Shown piece by piece: positions 1 through 5,587 of a stretch of 8,791 nucleotides of DNA (position 1 is the first letter of the stretch; every line of letters starts with the position of its first letter). A program made the translations under genes and the position numbers. The notes beneath the pieces were generated by a model, which saw nothing but the letters and a program-made list of their open reading frames with translations, was not told the DNA's origin and did not search any database. Source of the stretch: Microbacteriaceae bacterium (lineage in GTDB: Bacteria; Actinomycetota; Actinomycetes; Actinomycetales; Microbacteriaceae); assembly GCA_026785785.1 (NCBI GenBank), contig JAJAZI010000016.1, positions 1 through 8,791 on the forward strand, read 5' to 3'.

Positions 1-528
1 CTCCTCGACCCGCTCGGTCGTCGTCGCCATGAGCCAGGCGATCGCGATGCGGGTCTCGGCAGCATCCGTCACGGGAACGGCGGCGACGTCCTTACGGGCA
101 TGCAGGCGCGCGATCGACTGCGGCACGATCACGACGCCGACGTTCGCGGCGACGAGTTCGATCGCGTCCTCCCACTCGCCGGCGAGGTGATTCTCGGGCT
201 CGAGGTCGGCGAGCGTCACAGAGTCGAACTCGGCGAGCGGATGCTCCTTCGGCACGACGACGACGGGAGCCTCGACGTACAGCGTGATCGCGCTCAGGTC
301 GTCGTCGCCGAGCGCGTCGAGCGCGCTCCCGGCATCCTCGCCACCGGCCAGCCGCACGAAGCTCACGTCGGCCGAGCCATCGTGCAGCACGGCGGACTGG
401 GTCTCGGCGGCGCTGCGCAGAACCTGCAGCGGGGCGTCCGGGCGGCGTTCCTGCCACGCTCGGGTCCACTTGGTGAGGGTCACGCCCGGTACCGCGGCGA
501 TCCTGAAGGGATCCTGCTCGTCGTCCAC
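1..528 (-). CDS. LysR-type substrate-binding domain protein without HTH (3' end outside window)
   Basis: The 176 visible residues resemble the effector-binding domain of LysR regulators: an opening beta strand (FRIAAVPGV, residues 8-16), KWTRAWQERRPDAPLQ (20-35), a DGSADVSFVRL stretch (50-60), PVVVVPKEHPL (88-98) and GVVIVPQSIARL (131-142). The normal N-terminal winged HTH is absent. Read upstream in the same frame, there is a TAG at 574-576, so the protein cannot begin earlier. The GTG at 526-528 is preferred because GGGAGG lies 6 nt before it; the in-frame ATG at 532-534 directly abuts that motif. The gene runs off the window with no stop. Short HTH-less proteins of this type occur in Microbacteriaceae, usually annotated only as LysR substrate-binding domain proteins. 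It probably binds a small ligand in the cytoplasm. How it could act on DNA is not evident, unless through a partner such as the divergent DUF5997 protein. Ligand unknown. Confidence 0.8.
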   Translation of the reverse strand, partial: MDDEQDPFRIAAVPGVTLTKWTRAWQERRPDAPLQVLRSAAETQSAVLHDGSADVSFVRLAGGEDAGSALDALGDDDLSAITLYVEAPVVVVPKEHPLAEFDSVTLADLEPENHLAGEWEDAIELVAANVGVVIVPQSIARLHARKDVAAVPVTDAAETRIAIAWLMATTTERVEE

Positions 529-570
529 GCGCATCCTCCCGTTGGCCGCGACGCATTCGCGGCAGCTCTC

Positions 571-576
571 AGGCTA
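571..576 (-). promoter_or_regulatory. Candidate -10 box of the LysR-like gene
   Basis: TAGCCT on the minus strand fits the actinobacterial TANNNT -10 pattern and would give a leader of roughly 35 nt before the GTG. No convincing -35 is visible. The same bases supply the in-frame TAG that blocks any N-terminal extension of the protein. Confidence 0.3.
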
Positions 577-641
577 ATGCAGGCGCCCCGGCTGGTGGCA
601 GGCTGCACGAGCTGGCAACCCGGCGGACCGGACGCGCGGAG

Positions 642-653
642 TACGATTATCGG
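642..653 (+). promoter_or_regulatory. -10 box for a leaderless DUF5997 transcript
   Basis: TACGAT (642-647) is followed by exactly 6 nt and then the ATG at 654. This places the expected transcription start on the A of the start codon. The nearest GGAG (638-641) is 12 nt from the ATG, too far for a good ribosome-binding site, so leaderless initiation is the better reading. No clear -35. Confidence 0.5.
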
Positions 654-1049
654 ATGACTTCGCCCAAGACCACGCAGACCATGAAACCCGAGCCCGCGGC
701 GAAGAAGCTCGGTATCCTGCTGGAGGCGGCACCGACCGAGTTCCGAGACCAGCCGATCACGCGTGACGCATACAACGAGCTGCTCGCAAACCCCCCTGCC
801 TGGCTCACCGAACTTCGCTCGACCGGACCCCACCCGCGCCCCGTCGTCGCCGGCAAGCTCGGCGTCTCGATCAGCGGCCTGGCCCGCGGCGAGATCACCG
901 AGCCGCTCACGTCGGCCGAGATCCTGGCGCTGCTGCAGGCCCCGCCCGCGTGGCTCGTTCAGGAACGCGCCACCCAGTTCGAGGTGCGCGCCGAGAAGGA
1001 GCGCGTCGCCGCTCGCGACGCCGAGCGCCGGTCCCGCCAGGCGAGGTAG
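654..1049 (+). CDS. DUF5997 family protein with internal duplication
   Basis: This 131-residue protein matches the actinobacterial DUF5997 family in length and in its signature parts: TMKPxxAAKKLG (9-20), GPHPRPVVAGKLGVSISGLARG (58-79) and PPAWLVQERATQ (97-108), with a charged C-terminal helix. The family's function is unknown. The protein contains two copies of one unit, residues 15-55 and 65-105, aligned without gaps at an offset of 50. Each copy has KLG, then P-x-T 16-18 residues later, LL and PPAWL. The stretch VAGKLGVSISGLARG resembles the first part of a helix-turn-helix, so DNA binding is possible but is only an inference. The protein is divergent from the HTH-less LysR-like gene with about 125 bp between them. 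Its TAG stop lies inside the first unit of a 37-bp tandem repeat, so its last residues (RQAR) may be repeat-derived. Confidence 0.88.
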   Translation: MTSPKTTQTMKPEPAAKKLGILLEAAPTEFRDQPITRDAYNELLANPPAWLTELRSTGPHPRPVVAGKLGVSISGLARGEITEPLTSAEILALLQAPPAWLVQERATQFEVRAEKERVAARDAERRSRQAR

Positions 1050-1154
1050 CGGAGCACCTGCCGCACGCCCTCGGTCGGCGAGGTAGCGGAGCACCTGCCG
1101 CACGCCCTCGGTCGGCGAGGTAGCGGAGCACCACCAGCCACACGCCTTCGGTTG
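1041..1154. repeat. 37-bp tandem repeat, two exact copies plus one diverged
   Basis: Two identical 37-bp units occupy 1041-1077 and 1078-1114, each beginning GCGAGGTAGCGGAGCACC and ending ACGCCCTCGGTCG. A third, diverged copy runs from 1115 to about 1154: its first 18 bases are identical, a 3-bp insertion and substitutions follow, then ACGCCTTCGGTTG. Each junction carries a small CCTCG-GTCGG-CGAGG hairpin. Unit 1 provides the stop codon of the DUF5997 gene. Confidence 0.9.
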
Positions 1155-1158
1155 GCTG
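1135..1158 (+). terminator. Weak terminator-like hairpin downstream of DUF5997
   Basis: CAGCCA (1135-1140) can pair with TGGCTG (1153-1158) around a 12-nt loop in the diverged repeat unit. There is no U-tract, only GTTGGGTT. It could end DUF5997 transcription, but the stem is short. Confidence 0.25.
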
Positions 1159-1159
1159 T

Positions 1160-1449
1160 TGGGTTGACCCTCGGCACGCATGAGGCGCCGCCTGAGAGCT
1201 GACTGGCACAACGCACCAAGCATCGACCACACCGCGGCGAACCGTTGCGTGGCGGGGGCCCCGGGGTACTTTCCGCAACACGAGCCAGTTCCCGAGAGCA
1301 GAACGACGCATAGCCCCAATGCGAGAAGCACGGTGCCCCGAGGAGGTCATGCGCCTCGCGAACGACTGATTCAGCACGCACCTCGCGCCGCGGTCGGATG
1401 CTGCGGACTGACGGTGACCGCTGTGCGTCGACCTGAGCTGGCCATCTAG
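1160..1449. other. Intergenic stretch with no supported gene
   Basis: I see no gene here on either strand. The open frames are proline/arginine-rich shadows that read straight through the flanking repeats. One minus-strand frame from a GTG at about 1331 begins with a hydrophobic run (VVLLSGTGSCC) suggesting a signal peptide, but it then continues into the 37-bp repeats and has no recognisable domain. Confidence 0.5.
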
Positions 1450-1517
1450 CCCGGCTGGCCGCCGACCCCGGCTGGCCGCCGACCCCGGCCGGCCACCGAC
1501 CCCGGCCGGACGCCCAC
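1450..1517. repeat. 17-bp tandem repeat, four copies
   Basis: There are four head-to-tail 17-bp units at 1450-1466, 1467-1483, 1484-1500 and 1501-1517. The first two are identical (CCCGGCTGGCCGCCGAC). The third and fourth carry 2 and 4 substitutions, so the array decays rightward. It is noncoding as far as can be judged. Confidence 0.9.
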
Positions 1518-1560
1518 CCTAATGAAGCCGTCCACCCCGGCACCGCGTCAGGTGCGCTCG

Positions 1561-1635
1561 TAACTCAGGACTAAACGCGAATCGCCGTGCTCCGACGCCA
1601 CGAAAACCGGCGTTTCCGCCAGATCTCCGGAGTTA
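1561..1635. repeat. 75-bp element with terminal inverted repeats
   Basis: TAACTCAGGA (1561-1570) and TCCGGAGTTA (1626-1635) are inverted copies matching at 9 of 10 positions. They enclose a 55-bp core with a small internal GAAA/TTTC hairpin. This could be a miniature mobile or REP-like element, or the ends could pair in RNA as one long hairpin. No coding potential. Calling it mobile is inference; only the inverted ends are seen. Confidence 0.5.
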
Positions 1636-1642
1636 GGAACGC

Positions 1643-1665
1643 TGATCGGCCGGGACGACCGGTCA
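1643..1665 (-). terminator. Candidate terminator hairpin after the PLP enzyme gene
   Basis: TGATCGG (1643-1649) and CCGGTCA (1659-1665) form a 7-bp stem with one imperfect pair around a 9-nt loop, about 26 nt beyond the PLP gene's stop. There is no T-run, which is common in high-GC actinobacteria. Low confidence. Confidence 0.25.
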
Positions 1666-1690
1666 GGAGCGCCTCGCAAGGCCAAACCCC

Positions 1691-3181
1691 TCAGATCAGG
1701 CTGAGCGCGTGGTTCTTCTCGAGCGCCTGCGGCGACGAGAGCGGCGAGCCCGACCGCGGGGCCGCCGCCAACGCCCTCACGGAAGCCACCTGCCCCGCAT
1801 CCGCCGCAGCCGCGACAGACGCAGCATCCACCGCGTCCGAAGCCGCAGCCGCGGCAGCCGCGGCATCCACCGCGTCCGAAGCCGGTGCCGGAGCCGAAGC
1901 CAGAGCCGAGGCCGAAGCATCCGCCGCAGCGAGGTCCCCCGCTGCCTCATCCACCACGGCATCCCCCAGCGCCGCCTCAAGCGCCTTCAGAATGTCCTCC
2001 ATCAGGTCATTCGCGTGCTCGAGCCCGATCGAGATCCGCACGATCCCGGCACCGGGACGCGCACTCGCCTCGACCGGACGGTGCGTCAGCGACGCCGGAT
2101 GCTGCACGAGCGAATCGATCCCGCCGAGCGACACCGCGTGGGTGATCAGCGAGCACGCCTCGGTGAAGCGAGCCGCCGCGTCGAATCCGCCGGCGAGGTC
2201 GAGCGCGATGAGCGCCCCCGCACCGGACGACTGCCGCCCGATGAGCCGCTGCGGATCCTGCCCCGGAAGCCCCGGATAGAGCACGCGCGCAATGGCCGGA
2301 TGCCCGACGAGTCGCTCCGCCACGAGCGCCGCGGTCGTCTGCTGCGCGCGCACCCGCACGGGCAGGGTGCGCAGTCCGCGCTGCAGCAGGTAGGCCCCGA
2401 ACGGATGCATCAGCCCGCCAGTCAGTGCGCGCACCTGGCGGAGGCGCACCATCCACTCCTCGGGTCCGGAGATAGTGCCGCCCATCGCGTCGCCGTGTCC
2501 ACCGAGGTACTTCGTGGCGCTGTGCATCACGAGCGTCGCGCCCGACTCGATCGGGCGTTGCAGAACGGGCGTTGCAAAGGTGTTGTCGACCATCACGGGA
2601 ACCGTGCCGGCGGCATCCGAAACCGCACGGATATCGGTCATCTCGAGCGTCGGGTTCGCGGGCGACTCGAGCAGCACGAGGCCGGTGTCCGGCCGGATGG
2701 CGTCGGCAACGCCATCGGCATCGACCCAGGTGACAGATGTTCCGAGCAGCCCGGTCGCGAGCACGTGGTCGGTGCCGCCGTAGAGCGGACGCAGCGCCAC
2801 GACGTGCGGCTTGCCCGCGGTCACGCAGGCGATCAGCACGGCGGTGAGCGCGGCCATCCCGCTCGCAAAGGCGACAGTGCCCTCGGAGCCCTCGAGCGCA
2901 GACAGCCCATCCTCGAAACGGGCGACACCGGGCTGCCAGAGCCGCTGGTACACGGCGGAATCCCCGGGGTTCGGTGTGCCCCCGGTCGCGAGGTTCTCGT
3001 ACGAGTCGCCGCCCGACTCGATGCCGGCCAGCGGGTTCGTAGTCGACAGGTCGATGGTCGGAACGTGGGAGCCGGATGCCGTGACTCCGGCCATCCCCGC
3101 ATGCACTGCGATCGTGTCGATGTGGCGTGCGGGTGCAGGCCGGGATGCGGACTCGGACGGGGACGGCAGCGATGGCGACAT
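1691..3181 (-). CDS. Cys/Met-metabolism PLP-dependent enzyme (gamma-lyase/cystathionine gamma-synthase fold) with Ala-rich C-terminal tail
   Basis: This 496-residue protein carries the family hallmarks: HIDTIAVHAG (20-29), YQRLWQPGVARFEDGLSALEG (78-98), the PLP-phosphate motif ASGMAAL (106-112), the ring-stacking tyrosine of PLYGGT (Y134), VDNTFATP (198-205) with cofactor-binding D199, the Schiff-base lysine in SATKYLGGH (K224), SLGGIDSLVQHPASLTH (351-367) and the carboxylate-binding arginine of VRISIGLE (R382). It probably cleaves or forms a gamma C-S bond in methionine, homocysteine or cystathionine metabolism in the cytosol; the exact substrate cannot be read from the sequence. The catalytic core ends near residue 408, the usual family length. 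About 85 further residues rich in Ala/Asp/Ser follow, including a 13-residue repeat (SDAVDA at 435-440 and 448-453). ATG 3179-3181 is the first Met of the frame before the homology; no clear ribosome-binding site precedes it. The Lrp gene divergent to it is its likely regulator, as mdeR is for mdeA in Pseudomonas. Confidence 0.9.
   Translation of the reverse strand: MSPSLPSPSESASRPAPARHIDTIAVHAGMAGVTASGSHVPTIDLSTTNPLAGIESGGDSYENLATGGTPNPGDSAVYQRLWQPGVARFEDGLSALEGSEGTVAFASGMAALTAVLIACVTAGKPHVVALRPLYGGTDHVLATGLLGTSVTWVDADGVADAIRPDTGLVLLESPANPTLEMTDIRAVSDAAGTVPVMVDNTFATPVLQRPIESGATLVMHSATKYLGGHGDAMGGTISGPEEWMVRLRQVRALTGGLMHPFGAYLLQRGLRTLPVRVRAQQTTAALVAERLVGHPAIARVLYPGLPGQDPQRLIGRQSSGAGALIALDLAGGFDAAARFTEACSLITHAVSLGGIDSLVQHPASLTHRPVEASARPGAGIVRISIGLEHANDLMEDILKALEAALGDAVVDEAAGDLAAADASASALASAPAPASDAVDAAAAAAAASDAVDAASVAAAADAGQVASVRALAAAPRSGSPLSSPQALEKNHALSLI
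1824..1884. repeat. 39-bp coding repeat inside the PLP enzyme tail
   Basis: A 22-bp sequence beginning GCATCCACCGCGTCCGAAGC occurs at 1824-1845 and again at 1863-1884. The 39-bp spacing equals 13 codons, so the duplication keeps the reading frame. It encodes the repeated SDAVDA block of the Ala-rich tail. The surrounding GCX runs (about 1790-1960) look like slippage-prone low-complexity DNA. Confidence 0.8.
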
Positions 3182-3229
3182 GGGTCGAGGCAAACAGATG
3201 CTGGCGCTATCCGCAAGGATCACCGCAGT

Positions 3230-3263
3230 AGCTTCACTAAAAGCGCTTCTGCGCGCATAAGCT
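3230..3263. promoter_or_regulatory. Candidate Lrp operator between the PLP enzyme and Lrp genes
   Basis: The 88-bp divergent intergenic region holds a perfect 8-bp palindrome AAGCGCTT (3241-3248), flanked by AGCTT (3230-3234) and its inverse AAGCT (3259-3263). Three AAGC/GCTT half-site groups spaced across about 34 bp fit how Lrp-family dimers or octamers contact DNA. The right half-site overlaps the -10 box of the regulator gene, so binding there could repress it. The palindrome and the flanking pair have centres that differ by 2 bp. Operator identity is inferred. Confidence 0.4.
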
Positions 3264-3269
3264 GCAGTC
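3258..3269 (+). promoter_or_regulatory. -10 box for a leaderless Lrp-gene transcript
   Basis: TAAGCT (3258-3263) is followed by 6 nt and the ATG at 3270, the same geometry as upstream of the DUF5997 gene. No ribosome-binding site is visible. TTCACT (3233-3238) is a possible weak -35 at a 19-bp spacing. Confidence 0.5.
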
Positions 3270-3767
3270 ATGACCGACCGTTCTCCCCTCGGACCGAAGA
3301 AGCCCGAACTCGATCGCGTCGACCGCGCGCTGCTGCGCGCACTGTCGATCAACGCCCGCGCATCCGGGTCCGCGCTCGCCGCCGAGGTCGGGGTCGCGGA
3401 GTCCACCGTATCGACGCGGTTGCGCCGGCTGCAGCAGCTTGGGCACATCCGCGGATACCGGGCGATCGTCGACCTCACGGCGCTCGGCGCGTCGCTGCAG
3501 GCGCTCATCTCGGTGCGGCTCGGGCGGCATGCGCGGGCGCAGATCGATGACTTTCGATCGAAGGCGCCGCACTGGTCGGGGGTCATCGGCCTGTTCCATA
3601 CGGGTGGTGCGGACGACTACCTGCTGCACGTCGCCGCTCGCGATGCCACGGGCCTGCGCGACTTCGTGCTCGAGCATCTCGCGGAGCATCCGGCGGTCGC
3701 CCACACCGAGACGAACATCATCTTCGAGTACGTGGAGGGCGACGGCTGGCAGGATCTGGCCGAGTAG
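3270..3767 (+). CDS. Lrp/AsnC family transcriptional regulator
   Basis: The 165-residue length is typical of the family. Residues about 14-68 form the AsnC-type winged HTH: LDRVDRALLRALSINARAS, then ALAAEVGVAESTVSTRLRRLQQLGHIRGYRAIVD, in which the recognition helix is AESTVSTRLRRL. Residues about 72-155 form the RAM ligand-binding and oligomerisation domain (LQALISVRLG, GVIGLFHTGGADDYLLHVAARD, VAHTETNIIFEY). It is a cytoplasmic regulator whose effector is likely an amino acid. Its placement divergent to a Cys/Met PLP lyase suggests it controls that gene in response to methionine, cysteine or a related amino acid, by analogy with MdeR/MdeA. The start is ATG 3270, immediately before the conserved helix and matched to a leaderless promoter. 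The next gene on this strand is only an ATPase stub. Confidence 0.93.
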   Translation: MTDRSPLGPKKPELDRVDRALLRALSINARASGSALAAEVGVAESTVSTRLRRLQQLGHIRGYRAIVDLTALGASLQALISVRLGRHARAQIDDFRSKAPHWSGVIGLFHTGGADDYLLHVAARDATGLRDFVLEHLAEHPAVAHTETNIIFEYVEGDGWQDLAE

Positions 3768-3785
3768 AGCGCCGCCGTTGGCAGC

Positions 3786-3851
3786 ACCCTGCGAACCAGT
3801 GACCCTGCGATCCCTGCACCCCTGCACCCCTGCACCCCTGCACCCCTGCAC
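3786..3851. repeat. 8-bp microsatellite-like array, five exact copies plus degenerate flank
   Basis: CCCTGCAC is repeated five times without a mismatch from 3812 to 3851. Upstream, ACCCTGCGA occurs at 3786-3794 and 3802-3810, spaced 16 bp, which looks like older decayed units of the same period. The array sits 44 bp after the Lrp stop and about 50 bp before the ATPase stub. An 8-bp unit is not a multiple of three, so copy-number change would shift any frame read through it. Confidence 0.9.
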
Positions 3852-3903
3852 AAGCAATCGAACGCACGCCTACGCTGAGCCACGACCGACCCGAACCACC
3901 GAG

Positions 3904-4098
3904 ATGGGGCACCAGCAGATGGCGGATTCCGTGATCTCTGACCCTCCGCTCGTCGACGCCATCGAGGTCGCCGCCGCCTACGAGGTCGAAGCCACCGTCG
4001 GACTGTCCGCCGAGGAATGCGCGCGGCGCCTCGACGCCGCCGCCGCTGCCGCCGCCACTGCTCCTGCCGCTGCCTTTACTTGCCCGCTTGCCCACGCC
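3904..4098 (+). pseudogene. Truncated N-terminus of a P-type cation-transporting ATPase
   Basis: From ATG 3904, or more likely the in-frame ATG at 3919, the translation contains LVDAIEVAAAYEVEATVGLS then AEECARRLDA. This matches the Cation_ATPase_N module, whose usual pattern is a short helix, VAxxLxVDxxxGLSxxEAxRRL and then HGPNEL. Homology ends at about 4038, just where HGPNEL should follow. Alanine-rich sequence replaces it and then the antisense of the HNH gene. None of the ATPase body (TGES, DKTGT, TGD motifs) occurs anywhere in the window. A TACGCT -10-like box lies at 3871-3876. The open frame continues to 4863 only because the opposite strand is coding. Probably a deletion remnant left where the HNH element arrived; the breakpoint lies between about 4038 and 4098. 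Confidence 0.6.
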
Positions 4099-5523
4099 TC
4101 ATCCGGCTCGCAACCAGGGCGGGAGCTTGTTCGGCATCGGGCGCGGGGTGCGCTCGGGGTCGACCGAGAGCGGCGGGATCAGCACGTAACCGTCTCCCAC
4201 GCGGTCAATGCGCCACCCGTGATCGTGCAACAGCATGTGATGTCGGCGGCAGAGGAGGATGCCGTTGTCGAGGTCGGTCGGGCCGCCGGGGTCGTAAGGG
4301 TCGATGTGGTGCGCCTCGCACCAGCTGGCGGGCCTGTCGCAGCCGCCGAACATGCATCCGCCGAACTTGCCCGCGAGGGCGACCCGCTGAGCGCGGGAGA
4401 ACAGCCGACGGGTGCGCCCCAGATCGAGCACCTCGCTCGCACCGCCGAGCACGATGGGCAGCGCCCCCTGGTCACACAGGATGCGGCGGGCGGTCGAGGC
4501 TGGCATCGGCTCGGAGCAGCCCTCGAGCCAGGCGACGCCTGTGTCGGTCTCGGGGTGCTCATGCCCGTGCTCGTTGATCGCCCGCGTGAGGTCATCGAAC
4601 GAGATCGTGACGCGCAGCCCGGGCTTGATCGAGCCGAGAATGGTTCCGTCGTCGCGATCGACGCCGATGCGCACAAGCTCGGTGAGCGCGTCGAGGGCCA
4701 TCTGCTCGTTGGTGCGGTCGTCGTCGAGGAGGCCGGCGGCCCGGTCTTTGTCGCCCTCGTCAGTGAACCGGGGCCCGCCGAGCCGCGGGCTCATCGCTGC
4801 GTCGATCGCCCCCGTGATGATCGCGTCGGACTCCGGATCGAGCACGAGGCTCATCCTGCGTAGCCCGTCGATGACCCGGCCGCGGCAAAGCGAGCGCTTG
4901 GCGCGCAGGAAGCTTGCGCGGTCCACAACGCCCCGCCGATCGAGGGTGTCGCGCAGCCCGCGCGCCATCCTCGTCAGATCGTCGGCGTTGGCGGTCTCGC
5001 CCTCATGAGCGAGCGTCGCGGTGGCCAAACGGAGCAACTCGGGATCGATCTCCTCAACGACCGGCACGAGGGCGCGATAGACGCCGTCCGCGGCCTCCAC
5101 CCCGATGCGCCCCTCGCGCACCGCGGTCGCGATCGCGTCGAACGGCGTTCCCTCGTCGCCCGCGGCGGCTGACTCCCCCAGCATCGTGCCGACGCGGATG
5201 CTGCGGCTCGCCTCCCGCAGGCCCGACCGGGTCAGCGAGCGCACGAGCGACTCCGGGTTCACGAACCCCTGCCGGGACGCCAGCCCGGAATGACCAAGCT
5301 CCCGGCGCGATCGATGGGCTACCTCGAAGGCGAGCTGCGCGACCAGTACCTCGGCCTGGCGCACGATCGCCTCGACCGCTGGCATGGCAGCGAGAAGCTC
5401 GGCGTCGGTCAGGAGTGCGGCGTCAGCATCCGTCGGCAACACCTGTTCAAGCGCGTGCTGCGCCTCGATCAGGTAGTCGCTCGACCTCGTCATGGGACCA
5501 GTCAACAGCAGGCGACCGACCAT
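4099..5523 (-). CDS. DUF222 / 13E12-type HNH endonuclease domain protein
   Basis: This complete 474-residue protein belongs to the multicopy actinobacterial DUF222-HNH (13E12 repeat) family. Residues about 15-380 form the mostly helical DUF222 region (ELLAAMPAVEAIVRQAEVLVAQLAFEVAHRS, ASRQGFVNPESLVRSLT). Residues about 388-440 form the HNH nuclease: a zinc-type pair C390/C395, CEAHHI (C402, H405, H406), GGPTDLDNGILLC (N420, C425) and RRHHMLLH (H428, H429). All expected catalytic and metal residues are present, so the nuclease should be active if expressed. ATG 5523 has a weak AGAAG 9 nt upstream; ATG 5493 (MTRSSDYLIEAQ) is a possible shorter start without a better site. Its 3' end abuts the truncated ATPase gene. 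Whether these genes move on their own is unproven; homing-like spread has been suggested from their multicopy distribution. Confidence 0.92.
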   Translation of the reverse strand: MVGRLLLTGPMTRSSDYLIEAQHALEQVLPTDADAALLTDAELLAAMPAVEAIVRQAEVLVAQLAFEVAHRSRRELGHSGLASRQGFVNPESLVRSLTRSGLREASRSIRVGTMLGESAAAGDEGTPFDAIATAVREGRIGVEAADGVYRALVPVVEEIDPELLRLATATLAHEGETANADDLTRMARGLRDTLDRRGVVDRASFLRAKRSLCRGRVIDGLRRMSLVLDPESDAIITGAIDAAMSPRLGGPRFTDEGDKDRAAGLLDDDRTNEQMALDALTELVRIGVDRDDGTILGSIKPGLRVTISFDDLTRAINEHGHEHPETDTGVAWLEGCSEPMPASTARRILCDQGALPIVLGGASEVLDLGRTRRLFSRAQRVALAGKFGGCMFGGCDRPASWCEAHHIDPYDPGGPTDLDNGILLCRRHHMLLHDHGWRIDRVGDGYVLIPPLSVDPERTPRPMPNKLPPWLRAG

Positions 5524-5561
5524 CGAATCGGACTTCTGATCTGGATATTCATCTGTGCATA

Positions 5562-5584
5562 ACTTCTGCCCGGGGAGGAGAAGT
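5562..5584 (-). terminator. Hairpin after the GNAT gene
   Basis: ACTTCT (5562-5567) and AGAAGT (5579-5584) are perfect inverted repeats around a GC-rich 11-nt loop, 3 bp past the GNAT stop. On the minus strand only a short TTATG follows. It is plausibly a terminator separating GNAT from the HNH gene. Confidence 0.4.
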
Positions 5585-5587
5585 GCG

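Noticed and set aside
1041..1154. CRISPR array interpretation of the 37-bp repeats
   Set aside because: Units are directly adjacent with no unique spacers, and no cas genes are present.
1160..1331. Minus-strand frame from GTG 1331 with a hydrophobic N-terminus resembling a lipoprotein signal (VVLLSGTGSCC)
   Set aside because: The lipobox is poor (Thr at -3), no domain follows, and the frame runs through the 37-bp tandem repeats and on into the DUF5997 antisense, so it is probably chance.
1709..3550. 613-residue plus-strand open frame opposite the PLP enzyme
   Set aside because: Arg/Gly/His-rich antisense shadow with no domain; the minus strand carries the clear PLP-enzyme motifs.
3439..4863. 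Long plus-strand open frame spanning the Lrp gene, the repeats, the ATPase stub and the HNH antisense
   Set aside because: Only the short ATPase-like part has homology. The frame stays open because the Lrp and HNH codon structure removes stops in GC-rich shadows.
5554..5562. TTATGCACA on the minus strand, a match to the DnaA-box consensus TTWTNCACA
   Set aside because: It is a single box without neighbours, DUE or origin genes; one match in 8.8 kb is compatible with chance.
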